From: Leuconostoc carnosum
GTDB taxonomy: Bacteria; Bacillota; Bacilli; Lactobacillales; Lactobacillaceae
Assembly: GCF_014207505.1 (NCBI RefSeq)
Contig: NZ_JACHGL010000006.1
Coordinates: 83,750 to 147,749 of the forward strand
Length of the DNA stretch: 64,000 bases
Direction of reading: 5' to 3'
Shown: piece after piece, positions 35,154 through 44,239 of the stretch
Layout: each line of letters starts with the position of its first letter
Position numbering within the stretch: the stretch's first letter is position 1
The notes under the pieces: model-generated
What the model saw: only the letters and a program-made list of their open reading frames with translations
Database searches by the model: none
What the model was told of the DNA's origin: nothing
Position numbers and translations under genes: made by a program

Positions 35154-36143
35154 TCAGACACCCCCATTTTCAAGCGCCACAAAATGCGTTTTTGTGACTT
35201 GCTGTAAATCATAAGCACGTAAACGTTTACCGTCTTGCTGATAGTAAGTATCTTGATGTTGCGTGAATTCTGCTTCAACTTTTTTACGATAAACTCGCTT
35301 TGCTTCACGTTGACTAACATCTAAACTCGGTATTGCTGACAACAAACGCTTGGTATAAATATGACTAGCATCATTAAAAATATCTTCTGTTGTTCCTAAC
35401 TCTACAAACCGTCCATTATGCATAATAGCAATATTATTCGTCATGTATTTCACAACACCTAGATCATGAGAAATGAAAAGAAAACTGATAGCATAATCAC
35501 GCTGAATTTTTTTCATAAAATTTAATACCTGTGCTTGCACTGATAAATCTAAGGCTGATACTGGTTCATCAGCAACAATTAATCTAGGATTTGTCGCCAA
35601 TGCTCTTGCAACACCTATTCGTTGACGCTGCCCACCTGAAAACTGAAAAGGGTATTGGCTTATTGTGCGAGCTGGTAATCCAACAATGTCCAATAATTCC
35701 AACACACGTTCATCTACCTTAGATTGTTCAAAGGAACGTTCACCACCATATCCAGCTCCAATCTTGTTTGGTACACCGAAACTTTTAAGTGGTTCAGCAA
35801 TGATTTCGCCAATTGTCTTTCGGGGATTTAAACTTGATTGGCTATCTTGAAAAACCATCTGAACATCTTTATTATAATTAATCGCTTTCTTTTGTTTGAT
35901 TTGAGTTACTTCTTGACCTTCAAATAGAATTTTTCCACTCGTCGGGTTCTCAAGTCCAACAAGTGACTTACCAATAGTCGTCTTACCTGAACCCGATTCA
36001 CCAACAAGACCATACGTTTGACCGGCTTCAATGGTAAATGACACATCATCGACAGCTTTAATATTATCTGTAATTCGGTTAAAAAATCCAGATCTAACCG
36101 GATAATAGACTTTTAAATTTTCTATTCTGACTAACTCACTCAT
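35154..36143 (-). CDS. oppF: Oligopeptide ABC transporter ATP-binding protein OppF
   Basis: 329 residues. Walker [10 protein letters not shown] (about 48-56), signature [15 protein letters not shown], Walker [14 protein letters not shown], and the C-terminal oligopeptide-type extension. It overlaps oppD by four bases (ATGA). Confidence 0.92.
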   Translation of the reverse strand: MSELVRIENLKVYYPVRSGFFNRITDNIKAVDDVSFTIEAGQTYGLVGESGSGKTTIGKSLVGLENPTSGKILFEGQEVTQIKQKKAINYNKDVQMVFQDSQSSLNPRKTIGEIIAEPLKSFGVPNKIGAGYGGERSFEQSKVDERVLELLDIVGLPARTISQYPFQFSGGQRQRIGVARALATNPRLIVADEPVSALDLSVQAQVLNFMKKIQRDYAISFLFISHDLGVVKYMTNNIAIMHNGRFVELGTTEDIFNDASHIYTKRLLSAIPSLDVSQREAKRVYRKKVEAEFTQHQDTYYQQDGKRLRAYDLQQVTKTHFVALENGGV

Positions 36144-37153
36144 ACTTGCTCCTCATTATTGACAGGCTCTTCAAACTCAAAAGTTTTCCAAACATTACCG
36201 CGTACATAATGCTGTGCATTAACTTTTTGCAATTCTTCGCTGACTGGTGCGTTAACCACCTCATCATTAAGCCAAGGTACACGCTGTAAAAATAAATCTT
36301 TACTATGGTCCATATCATTTAACGCCGGTACCGTACCGGGAATAGCATATAAATCTTCACCAGGGTTAACATCTGATGGATCTGCTCGTAAGAGTGACCT
36401 AGTGTAAGGGTGCTTAGGGTTATTAAATAGTTCCTCAACTGAAGCTTGCTCAACAATTTGTCCAGCATACATCACATTCACACTATCTGCCATTTCAGCC
36501 ACAACACCTAAATCATGAGTAATTAATAAGATACCGGCATTTTTCTTAAGCTGAATTTCTTTGATTAAATCTAATATTTGAGCTTGAATAGTCGCATCAA
36601 GCGCTGTTGTTGGCTCGTCGGCAATAATTAAATCTGGCTCATTTGCTAAGGCAATAGCTATCATGACGCGCTGTCGCATACCACCAGAAAGTTCATGTGG
36701 ATATTGTTGTGACACTCGCTTAGCATCCACGATGCCAACATCCAGTAGCAATTGCTGAACTCGATTTTTTACTTCTTTTGACTGCTTATCGTGTACTGTA
36801 ATGGCCTCAGCAATTTGGTCACCAATTTTCATCAACGGATTGAGACTTGATAATGGATCTTGAAAAATCATACCCACTGAGACACCACGGTATTTGTCAA
36901 ACTGTCTTTCTGTTAAACCAATGAGTTCATTATCGTTTAATTTAATAGAACCTGTGACCTGCGTTTGTTCTGGATTGTGTAAGCCCATAACACTCATCGC
37001 AAATGTTGACTTCCCCGATCCAGATTCCCCAACTAAGGCCAAAACTTCCCCACGATTGATAGACAAATTAACTTTGTGTAATGCTGTTTGATATTCACCA
37101 GCAATTTTAAATGCCACAGATACATCTTTGGCATCTAGTAATTTTTCTTTCAT
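36140..37153 (-). CDS. oppD: Oligopeptide ABC transporter ATP-binding protein OppD
   Basis: 337 residues from ATG 37153, which follows GAGG at 8 bases; an in-frame ATG at 37174 lies inside the ribosome site region. Walker A GESGSGKST, signature LSGGMRQRVMIAIAL, Walker B LIIADEPTTALD. First gene of oppDFBCA. The leader after the 37258-37306 terminator is AT rich; no clear operator is seen. Confidence 0.92.
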   Translation of the reverse strand: MKEKLLDAKDVSVAFKIAGEYQTALHKVNLSINRGEVLALVGESGSGKSTFAMSVMGLHNPEQTQVTGSIKLNDNELIGLTERQFDKYRGVSVGMIFQDPLSSLNPLMKIGDQIAEAITVHDKQSKEVKNRVQQLLLDVGIVDAKRVSQQYPHELSGGMRQRVMIAIALANEPDLIIADEPTTALDATIQAQILDLIKEIQLKKNAGILLITHDLGVVAEMADSVNVMYAGQIVEQASVEELFNNPKHPYTRSLLRADPSDVNPGEDLYAIPGTVPALNDMDHSKDLFLQRVPWLNDEVVNAPVSEELQKVNAQHYVRGNVWKTFEFEEPVNNEEQV

Positions 37154-37257
37154 TCTCTGAACCTCATTTTTCATTTAATGATTATTATATCATTTTTTTA
37201 TAATTGAAAAAGATCTTTTCTTATAATTTAATATAGTTATTTTGTAAAAATTATCAC

Positions 37258-37306
37258 AAAAAAGGGATACTATATGTTCTTTAATAACATACCGTATCCC
37301 TTTTTT
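37258..37306. terminator. Terminator between bce-like operon and opp operon
   Basis: AAAAAAGGGATAC / GTATCCCTTTTTT, a 13-bp stem with inner ATGTT/AACAT pairing. On the minus strand it ends the sensor-kinase transcript. Confidence 0.88.
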
Positions 37307-37353
37307 ATTAAAAAAATAACCTGTTAACATTTATATATGACAACGTTAAGTAT

Positions 37354-38223
37354 CTACCGCTTGTTGATTTTAAGCGTGCTACCAACCCCAACTTGCGATG
37401 TCACTTCAATTTGGAAATCTAATTTATCCAATATTAATTTAGCAAGATATAGACCCAAACCACTAGCTTTTTTATCTAATCGCCCATTATAGCCAGTAAA
37501 CCCGTGGGCAAATAATCGCGGAATATCTTCTGCTAAAATACCAATACCTGTATCCGATATTTTTATACCTTGATCAGATAATGTTATCGTAACCCGACCT
37601 CTATCTGTGTACTTCACTGCATTATTGATCACCTGTTCTAGTGCAACACCTAACCATCTCGCATCTGTTTTGAGTGTTACATCCCCAATAATTTCCACAG
37701 CAATGTTCTTCTGGATAAACTGTATCGCATACTTTTTTACTAGTCGATTTAGCAATGTGCGTCCATCCACTCGTTCAAATCTAAAATCAGTAGCAACATT
37801 ATTAATACGCAGATATTCTAGCAAAATATTAAGATAATTTTCTAATGCAAATGTCTGCTTTTTTAATTCTGGCAAACGGGTTTGCGCAACTAAGTCAATG
37901 CTAGCCAATGGTACTTTCATTTGATGACTCCAGATACGCATAATATCCAAAAATTCTTTCTCTTGTTGCGTACGGTGGGTTATTTCTGCCGTTAATTGTT
38001 GCATATCAGCTTGTAAATCACGTAAGATTTGTTGCGCTTTTTTAAAGGCTAAATAATCAAAAATTATATACACAACTAGTGTCAAAACTAATAATGCCCC
38101 TGCATTTCGTAACGGTGTCAATGGTAATTGCCACATCAAAAAGGTAAACCAGAAGCCCCCAAGTCCCATAAAAATAATCAATAATAAACTTAATCGTTTC
38201 TTTAAATACTCACCCCAAAACAT
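37354..38223 (-). CDS. Intramembrane-sensing histidine kinase (BceS-like)
   Basis: 289 residues from ATG 38223. Two N-terminal transmembrane helices with almost no external loop, the mark of BceS/LiaS-type intramembrane kinases. The H-box has His100 in IWSHQMKVPLAS; the ATPase domain shows N (QVINNAVKYTD), G1 (DTGIGI) and G2 (ASGLGLYLAK). The start overlaps the response-regulator gene by 14 bases. It probably receives the signal from the BceAB-type transporter encoded upstream, not from a ligand directly. Confidence 0.88.
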   Translation of the reverse strand: MFWGEYLKKRLSLLLIIFMGLGGFWFTFLMWQLPLTPLRNAGALLVLTLVVYIIFDYLAFKKAQQILRDLQADMQQLTAEITHRTQQEKEFLDIMRIWSHQMKVPLASIDLVAQTRLPELKKQTFALENYLNILLEYLRINNVATDFRFERVDGRTLLNRLVKKYAIQFIQKNIAVEIIGDVTLKTDARWLGVALEQVINNAVKYTDRGRVTITLSDQGIKISDTGIGILAEDIPRLFAHGFTGYNGRLDKKASGLGLYLAKLILDKLDFQIEVTSQVGVGSTLKINKR

Positions 38224-38863
38224 AGCCCACCCCACGCACTGTATGGATTTTATCAAAATTAATTCGTACTAATTTTTTTCGTAAGCGCGCCATATTAACC
38301 TGCAATGTATTCTCGTCAATAAAGTCATTATTTTCCCATAGTTTAGACAATAAAACTTCTTTTGGTACGACAACTGCGCCATATTCAAATAATGTTTGTA
38401 ATAGTCGATTTTCCGTACTGGTTAAATCGACTTTGCCACTCTCACCAATTAATTGATCATCAATCAATCGATAACCTGAAAAGACAAGTTCACGCGTACT
38501 AAAATCATAACTTCGTCTTAACAAAGCTTGAATCTTAGCACTCAGAACAACTAAATTAAACGGTTTAGCAATAAAATCATCGGCTCCCATATTCATGGCC
38601 ATAACCTGATTCATTTCATCATCAGCACTAGAAATAAAAATAATAGGTATTTTACTTATTTTTCGTAATTCTGTTGTCCAGTAAAAACCATTAAAATAAG
38701 GTAACGTAATATCCATCAATACTAGATCAGCATGCGTTTCAGTAATTTCTTGAACGACAGCACGAAAATTCAGTGCCGAAACGACGCTGAATTCATCAGA
38801 TAATGCTAATTTTAAACTGGTGACGATGCTCTCATCATCTTCAACAATAAATATTTTCTGCAT
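38210..38863 (-). CDS. OmpR-family response regulator (BceR-like)
   Basis: 217 residues from ATG 38863, 7 bases after the permease stop. Receiver with phospho-acceptor Asp51 (LVLMDITLPY) and a winged-helix DNA-binding domain (NRLLQTLFEYGAVVVPKEVL ... TVRGVGYVLG). The likely target is the TGACA-N4-TGTCA palindrome at 41710-41725 ahead of its own operon. Confidence 0.9.
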   Translation of the reverse strand: MQKIFIVEDDESIVTSLKLALSDEFSVVSALNFRAVVQEITETHADLVLMDITLPYFNGFYWTTELRKISKIPIIFISSADDEMNQVMAMNMGADDFIAKPFNLVVLSAKIQALLRRSYDFSTRELVFSGYRLIDDQLIGESGKVDLTSTENRLLQTLFEYGAVVVPKEVLLSKLWENNDFIDENTLQVNMARLRKKLVRINFDKIHTVRGVGYVLG

Positions 38864-38870
38864 AACATCA

Positions 38871-40883
38871 TTATACTTGACGCTGTACAATCTTGACATA
38901 ACTACGCGATGTGACTTTATAAATAATATAGTACAGCAAGATAATCACAACAATCACAATTGCACTTACCGTTAACATCAATTGACTGTCAGCTACACCA
39001 AAGACAGTTAAAATTTTTGATACCATGACGTATGAACCAGCAAAATGAATCACAGCAATAATAATTGGCGTGAAGAATAGTAAGCGAATTTGACTATTAA
39101 TGGTTCGCGAAACTTCTTTTTTCGATAAACCGACTTCTTGCAAGATACGAAAGGCTTCTCGATCCTGTTCCCCTTCAGCAATCTGTTTATAATAAATAAT
39201 TAAAGCTGCACCCAAAACAAATGTTAGCCCCAGAGTAAACCCAATAAATAGAAAGCCACTCAACGTACTGAGCGTTTCCTTTAAATAGCTATACCGATCA
39301 ACACTGTATCGCGCCATATTCTCATCTGTCAATTTTGTAAAAGCATCGACTAGTTTGGCGCTATCCGTCTGATTAAGATTAATCAAGAATTGACGTATAG
39401 GTAATTGATAAGGGTCTCCGTCCCTAATCATACGATTTTGGCTATCAATTAACTGTTGTACAACTTGATCATTGGCTGCCACAATAATAAAACTAGTATT
39501 CCCTGAATTAAATTGCGCTATTGGAAAATTTTTCAATGCGTCAGTTTGCCCACGAACGACCAATTGATGACCAAACCACGTGATGCTGTCCGGATTAAAA
39601 TGGCCATTATCATTGTGGATTAACACCTCATTTTTACCGATATTTGGTACATTATTACCCATTTTAATTAATGTTTGCCGTGAAATAATCTGTACTGTTT
39701 GTGCGTTCTGTGCATCTGATTGAGTTATTTCTGTAATTTTAGGGTGGCTGCTATCGTTCACTTTGACACTTTGACTACCAAAATCAACATATGAAATGCC
39801 CTTAGTAATTGATACATTTGATTGCTGTGCAGCAGTTGCCACGGCCCTATTGAACTGCTTTTCAGATGGTAGGCTGTCTTTAGACGACATCTCTTCGCCA
39901 CTATGCTGCCCCAATGCGTTTAAGGTTGTTGTATAAGGCATATTTTTTAATGTGGCTTGACTCACCCCAACTTGTAACATGACAGTGGTAACTAATGTCA
40001 CGATTGTCATAGTAATTAATATCGTAATATTCCCTAGCCCAATTGCATTTTGTTTCATACGATATAACATTGCATTTGTTGTAATAAATTTTTCGGGTCG
40101 ATAATAACGTCGACCTTTCTTTTGGCGTTGCAAGTACCAAATCGTAAAGGTCATATAAAATAAATAGGTGCCTGCAATAACTAACAGAACTGAAATAGCA
40201 AACATTTTAACTGCCGTTTCACCACTTTTAACAGTCACTGCCATATAGTACCCGATAGCTAATAATAAAACCCCTAAGAATGCTAATTTTACTCGTGCTT
40301 TTGGTTCACGCTCGCCTTTATTTTCAGAATGAAGTAATGACAAACTGGAATTGTGACGAATAGTCCACGATACAACAATTCCCAATAATATAAAAGTTAT
40401 TCCAGTGACAGCCAATGGTTCAAGAATAGACAAAATAGTCAATGACAAGTTAAATACATGTCCACCTAAAATCGTCACAAAAATCAAAAAAAGAAATTTA
40501 GCCAAACTAATACCAAATACCAAACCAATTCCCATTGTAAATAAAAACAGCATGCCTAACTCATATAAAGCCACGATTGTAATTTGTCGTTTCCCTAGTC
40601 CTAGTACATCATATAAGCCAAATTCTCGTGACCGTTTTTTCAACAAAAACCGATAGGCATAAACACTAATATCAATTGAAAAAGGTGCTAATATTGCTAA
40701 ACCAACCATTAAAATCATTGAAACTGTTTTTGGTTGGATTTGTAGTTGATTTAATTCGGGCGAAAAAGCAATCGCAGCCAACACATACGACATCACAAAC
40801 ATCGTACTAGTCGCTAACAAAAAAGGTAAAAAGTTCTTAAATGATTGCCTGATATTTCGGGCTGCTAGTTTCAGATAAAACAT
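38871..40883 (-). CDS. BceB-type ABC transporter permease
   Basis: 670 residues with ten expected transmembrane helices: FtsX-like helices 2-4 and 8-10 and a large extracellular domain of about 200 residues (roughly 320-530) between helices 7 and 8, the peptide-sensing part of Bce transporters. These protect against cell-wall-active peptides (bacitracin, lantibiotics) and signal to BceS. It starts 1 base after the ATPase stop. Confidence 0.9.
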   Translation of the reverse strand: MFYLKLAARNIRQSFKNFLPFLLATSTMFVMSYVLAAIAFSPELNQLQIQPKTVSMILMVGLAILAPFSIDISVYAYRFLLKKRSREFGLYDVLGLGKRQITIVALYELGMLFLFTMGIGLVFGISLAKFLFLIFVTILGGHVFNLSLTILSILEPLAVTGITFILLGIVVSWTIRHNSSLSLLHSENKGEREPKARVKLAFLGVLLLAIGYYMAVTVKSGETAVKMFAISVLLVIAGTYLFYMTFTIWYLQRQKKGRRYYRPEKFITTNAMLYRMKQNAIGLGNITILITMTIVTLVTTVMLQVGVSQATLKNMPYTTTLNALGQHSGEEMSSKDSLPSEKQFNRAVATAAQQSNVSITKGISYVDFGSQSVKVNDSSHPKITEITQSDAQNAQTVQIISRQTLIKMGNNVPNIGKNEVLIHNDNGHFNPDSITWFGHQLVVRGQTDALKNFPIAQFNSGNTSFIIVAANDQVVQQLIDSQNRMIRDGDPYQLPIRQFLINLNQTDSAKLVDAFTKLTDENMARYSVDRYSYLKETLSTLSGFLFIGFTLGLTFVLGAALIIYYKQIAEGEQDREAFRILQEVGLSKKEVSRTINSQIRLLFFTPIIIAVIHFAGSYVMVSKILTVFGVADSQLMLTVSAIVIVVIILLYYIIYKVTSRSYVKIVQRQV

Positions 40884-40884
40884 A

Positions 40885-41637
40885 TCAGTTGCCCCCTAAA
40901 ATAGTACTCATTGCCAAATTAATTTCTTTATTGAACTCACTCACACTGCGTTCAGCACGATACAATTGATGATAAATCATCCCATCTTTAATAAACAAGA
41001 CACGTTTGGCATGACTAGCAACTACGCTTGAATGTGTCACCATTAAAATCGTTTGTCCTTGATCGTTTATTTTTTCAAACAAATTGAGTAAACGATCAGA
41101 ATTTTTAGAATCCAAGGCCGCTGTTGGTTCGTCCCCTAGTACCAAATCAGGCTTTGTCATCAAAGCACGTGCCACTGCCACACGTTGCTTCTGACCACCA
41201 GATAATTCAAAGGGTTGTTTGTTTAATAATTCAGAAATATTGAGCTGTGGCGCCAACATATCAAGCCGCATTTTCATAGCTTGTACAGTTTCTCGATTCA
41301 ATACCAATGGTAAATAGATATTATCTCGTACATTCAATGTATCCAACAAATTAAAATCTTGAAAAACAAATCCCAGATGCTCACGTCTAAATTTTGCAAG
41401 ATCGTTTTCTTTAATGTTTGTAATATTTGTTCCGTTTAACAACACCTGTCCATGTGTTGACCGTTCTAATGTGGCTAATATATTCAATAATGTTGTTTTC
41501 CCACTACCCGATTCACCCATAATCGCAATATACTCCCCGTTGTCGACACTAAAATCCACATCGCGTAATGCAATCGTTGTTTTATTTGAAAATCGTGTTT
41601 TAAAAACTTTCTCAACGTGATTAACTTCTAATAACAT
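40885..41637 (-). CDS. BceA-type ABC transporter ATP-binding protein
   Basis: 250 residues from ATG 41637, placed after GGAGG at 7 bases. Walker [10 protein letters not shown], signature LSGGQKQRVAVARAL, Walker B LVLGDEPTAALD; MacB/LolD/BceA-type length. First gene of a four-gene operon ATPase-permease-regulator-kinase. Confidence 0.92.
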   Translation of the reverse strand: MLLEVNHVEKVFKTRFSNKTTIALRDVDFSVDNGEYIAIMGESGSGKTTLLNILATLERSTHGQVLLNGTNITNIKENDLAKFRREHLGFVFQDFNLLDTLNVRDNIYLPLVLNRETVQAMKMRLDMLAPQLNISELLNKQPFELSGGQKQRVAVARALMTKPDLVLGDEPTAALDSKNSDRLLNLFEKINDQGQTILMVTHSSVVASHAKRVLFIKDGMIYHQLYRAERSVSEFNKEINLAMSTILGGN

Positions 41638-41696
41638 AACTATTCCTCCAATATAGTAACTATTATGACTTAAATTGGGTACCAATGAGCTGACAA

Positions 41697-41725
41697 ATTT
41701 TACTATAGCCTGACAAAATTGTCAG
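41697..41725 (-). promoter_or_regulatory. Promoter and BceR-type operator of the bce-like operon
   Basis: A perfect 16-bp palindrome CTGACAAAATTGTCAG (41710-41725) contains TGACA-N4-TGTCA, matching the BceR-type pattern TNACA-N4-TGTNA. Its far edge forms CTGACA, a possible -35, with TAAAAT (41702-41697) 17 bases downstream. A second half-site CTGACAAA lies at 41690. Confidence 0.65.
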
Positions 41726-41781
41726 ATTAGCGTATGACAAAGCAACACATTCTCATTCGTTATATATGATTAAATATTCAT

Positions 41782-41834
41782 TTGACAAGATGTTATCTTT
41801 CTTGTTATAGTTTACTGGTTAATTAACTAGTAAA
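41782..41834 (+). promoter_or_regulatory. adcR-like promoter with two AdcR boxes
   Basis: TTGACA (41782-41787), 18-base spacer, TATAGT (41806-41811). Two abutting 12-mers, TTTACTGGTTAA (41811-41822) and TTAACTAGTAAA (41823-41834), each fit the AdcR/ZitR box TTAACYRGTTAA with one mismatch and are mirror images of each other except at one position. They cover the transcription start. Confidence 0.7.
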
Positions 41835-41850
41835 CTATAGAGGCCTCATC

Positions 41851-42291
41851 ATGTCACAATCAGATAACATTATTCAGGAACTCAACACATTTGTCCAAAC
41901 GTACGCAGCAAATTCTGAGTTCATTCGCACCACCGCTGCACAGCAAATTAATGCGACTCAAGCGCATCTACTGATGCTGTTACAATCAAATAACGCAACT
42001 AACAGTATATTAGCTGAAAAGATGAATCTCACCAAACCAGCGATTACCAAAGCAATTAAGAATCTAACTGCACATGGTTACGTTACCGCAACACAGGATG
42101 CTAATGATAAACGCAGTGTTAACTATGCGCTAACACCCGAAGGCATTCAATTAGCTTTGCAGCACCAACAGTCACATCAAGATTTGCACCAAACCATTGA
42201 TCACACAATTGCTGGTTTTGAACCACAACAGCAACAAACTATCATTGAATTTTTGGTAAAAATTAATCAACTAGGAGAAAATCACTCATGA
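41851..42291 (+). CDS. Zinc-responsive MarR-family repressor (AdcR/ZitR-like)
   Basis: 146 residues, winged helix (NATNSILAEKMNLTKPAITKAIKNL). Ligands of pneumococcal AdcR are partly kept: His39 (for H42), His105 and His109 (for H108/H112), with the extra His-rich helix HQQSHQDLHQTIDH; the Cys30 equivalent is Thr. With zinc it should bind the boxes just upstream and repress. The stop overlaps the next start (ATGA). The usual adcB/adcC transporter genes are absent here. Confidence 0.82.
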   Translation: MSQSDNIIQELNTFVQTYAANSEFIRTTAAQQINATQAHLLMLLQSNNATNSILAEKMNLTKPAITKAIKNLTAHGYVTATQDANDKRSVNYALTPEGIQLALQHQQSHQDLHQTIDHTIAGFEPQQQQTIIEFLVKINQLGENHS

Positions 42292-43169
42292 AAAAGCTTA
42301 TTGCATTGATGGCCGTAATTATTATTGTCATCGTTGGTTTTGCTACCTTTAAAGGTACGGCAACTCAAAAAAGTAACGATAAAATAACAATTGTTGCATC
42401 AACTGATTTTTATGCTGACATTGCCAAAACAGTTGTCGGCAACCATGGTAGCGCCACAGCTATTATCAAAGACCCCAATGTTTCTCCTGAAGATTACGAA
42501 CCAACAACAACAGTTGCCAAAAAAGTTAGCGGCGCAGATATCGCATTGGCTAACGGTCTGGGTTATGATGCTTGGCTTAATAAACTTGCCAAGACTTCTA
42601 AACACACACAGCTCATTCGTATTGGGGAAAACATTTTAAACAAGAAAAGTGGTGTTAACCCTCACTTATGGAATGATCCAAAAATCATGTCGGAAACAGC
42701 TCAATATTTAGCTGATACATTAGCTAAAAAAGACCCAACTCACAAGGCTGATTATCAAGCAAACGCTAAAAAGTATATTGCTAGCCTAAAACCTGTAACC
42801 TCTCTTATTGACGAGCTAAAAAAGTCTACCAAACATCAAACTGTTGCCCAAAGCGAACCTGTTTTTGAATACATGCTTACTGCACTGGGTTATAAGGTAA
42901 TGGACACAGGATTTTCTGAAGCTATTGAAGAAGGTAATGATCCTTCACCCGCAGATCTTGCTGCACTGAAATCTGCCATTACTAACCATAAAATCGCATT
43001 CTTTGTCAATAATAAACAAACAACCAGTTCTACAGTTTCGAATTTAGTTAAGCTGGCTAAAGAAAACAACGTTCCTGTTATTAATGTCACAGAAACTATT
43101 CCTACAAGTAAAACATATGTTAGTTGGAAATTGGAAGAACTCAAGCAAGTTCAAAAAGCGGTTCAATAA
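42288..43169 (+). CDS. Metal ABC transporter substrate-binding protein (ZnuA/TroA family), atypical ligands
   Basis: 293 residues, cluster A-I binding protein. The N-terminus (KKLIALMAVIIIVIVGFATF) is a membrane helix without lipobox Cys. Of the usual metal ligands only His126 (NPHLWNDP) is recognisable; the first His of DPHxYEP is Glu68 (SPEDYEPT), and the third His is replaced by Glu190 (QSEPVFEY). There is no His-rich zinc loop. Co-transcription with an AdcR-like gene points to zinc, but the ligand set may suit another metal or mode. No permease or ATPase gene is adjacent. Confidence 0.82.
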   Translation: MKKLIALMAVIIIVIVGFATFKGTATQKSNDKITIVASTDFYADIAKTVVGNHGSATAIIKDPNVSPEDYEPTTTVAKKVSGADIALANGLGYDAWLNKLAKTSKHTQLIRIGENILNKKSGVNPHLWNDPKIMSETAQYLADTLAKKDPTHKADYQANAKKYIASLKPVTSLIDELKKSTKHQTVAQSEPVFEYMLTALGYKVMDTGFSEAIEEGNDPSPADLAALKSAITNHKIAFFVNNKQTTSSTVSNLVKLAKENNVPVINVTETIPTSKTYVSWKLEELKQVQKAVQ

Positions 43170-43296
43170 TATCTAGTGTGAGCACCAGACAAAAATTTAA
43201 CTTTCAAAAGTGATATACTAATCCCAAGAGTAAGATATCAGTGCAACAATTTCTTACTCGATACAATTTGTTTAATCTTATTTGGAGGTACAATTT

Positions 43297-44157
43297 ATGT
43301 CTTTAACAGACACTTACACACTCAACAACGGTGTTAAAATTCCAGTTATTGGTTTTGGTACTTGGCAATCTGCTGATGGTGATGTTGCTTATCAGGCAGT
43401 CAAGTGGGCACTAGAAGCAGGTTATCGACATATCGATACGGCAGCAATATACGGCAACGAGCAGTCCGTTGGTCGTGCCATTAAAGATTCTGGTATTGCG
43501 CGTGAAGATTTATTTATTACAACTAAATTATGGAATGACTCTCACAGCTATGATGCAACCAACAAAGCGCTAGAGACGTCATTAAATAAACTCGGTATTG
43601 ACTATGTTGATCTTTACTTGATTCACTGGCCAAATCCGCATGACGTTCGTCAAAAGGATGAAGAGGCTTGGGAGGCGGCTAATGCTGACACATGGCGTGC
43701 CTTTGAAGCAGCTTACCAGGCAGGTAAAGCCAAAGCAATTGGTGTTTCTAATTTCCAGATTCATCATCTAGAAGCCTTAGCAAAAACACAAAAAATTGCG
43801 CCAATGGTTAACCAAAACTTTCTTAACCCTTCAGACGGTCAAGCTGAATTGGTAGCTTACAATACAGCACATGGTATGTTGAACGAAGCCTATTCACCAC
43901 TAGGCACAGGTAAGTTAATCAATTTGCCACAAGTCAATGCTTTATCTGAAAAATACGGTAAATCTGTCCCGCAAATTTTAATTCGCTGGTCCTTGGAAAA
44001 AGGTTTCTTGCCTCTACCAAAATCAACGCATAAAGAATTCATCGAAGCTAATGCTAACGTATTCGACTTTTCACTAACAACAGAAGAAGTTGATCAGCTT
44101 GATAAACTATCTGGTGTAAATGATGTGCATACCGATGCAGACAAAATACCATTTTAA
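43297..44157 (+). CDS. Aldo/keto reductase (2,5-diketogluconate reductase type)
   Basis: 286 residues from ATG 43297, which follows GGAGG at 7 bases. TIM-barrel AKR with the catalytic tetrad visible in order: Asp and Tyr in HIDTAAIYGNE, Lys in TTKLWN, His in YLIHWPNP. NADPH-dependent reduction of aldehydes or ketones; the physiological substrate is unknown. It is followed by parS and a terminator. Confidence 0.92.
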   Translation: MSLTDTYTLNNGVKIPVIGFGTWQSADGDVAYQAVKWALEAGYRHIDTAAIYGNEQSVGRAIKDSGIAREDLFITTKLWNDSHSYDATNKALETSLNKLGIDYVDLYLIHWPNPHDVRQKDEEAWEAANADTWRAFEAAYQAGKAKAIGVSNFQIHHLEALAKTQKIAPMVNQNFLNPSDGQAELVAYNTAHGMLNEAYSPLGTGKLINLPQVNALSEKYGKSVPQILIRWSLEKGFLPLPKSTHKEFIEANANVFDFSLTTEEVDQLDKLSGVNDVHTDADKIPF

Positions 44158-44160
44158 CCA

Positions 44161-44176
44161 TGTTTCACGTGAAACA
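44161..44176. other. parS site (ParB/Spo0J binding)
   Basis: TGTTTCACGTGAAACA is a perfect 16-bp palindrome identical to the consensus parS of Bacillus subtilis and most firmicutes. parS loads ParB clamps and SMC and lies near the replication origin in known genomes. It sits three bases after the aldo/keto reductase stop. Confidence 0.93.
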
Positions 44177-44184
44177 TATTGACT

Positions 44185-44227
44185 AAAAAAGCACTCAGAA
44201 AGCTTAGTAACTTTCTGAGTGCTTTTT
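44185..44227. terminator. Bidirectional terminator next to parS
   Basis: AAAAAGCACTCAGAAAG / CTTTCTGAGTGCTTTTT, a 17-bp stem with an 8-base loop. It ends the aldo/keto reductase gene and the five-gene ABC operon. Confidence 0.93.
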
Positions 44228-44239
44228 GGATCATTATAA

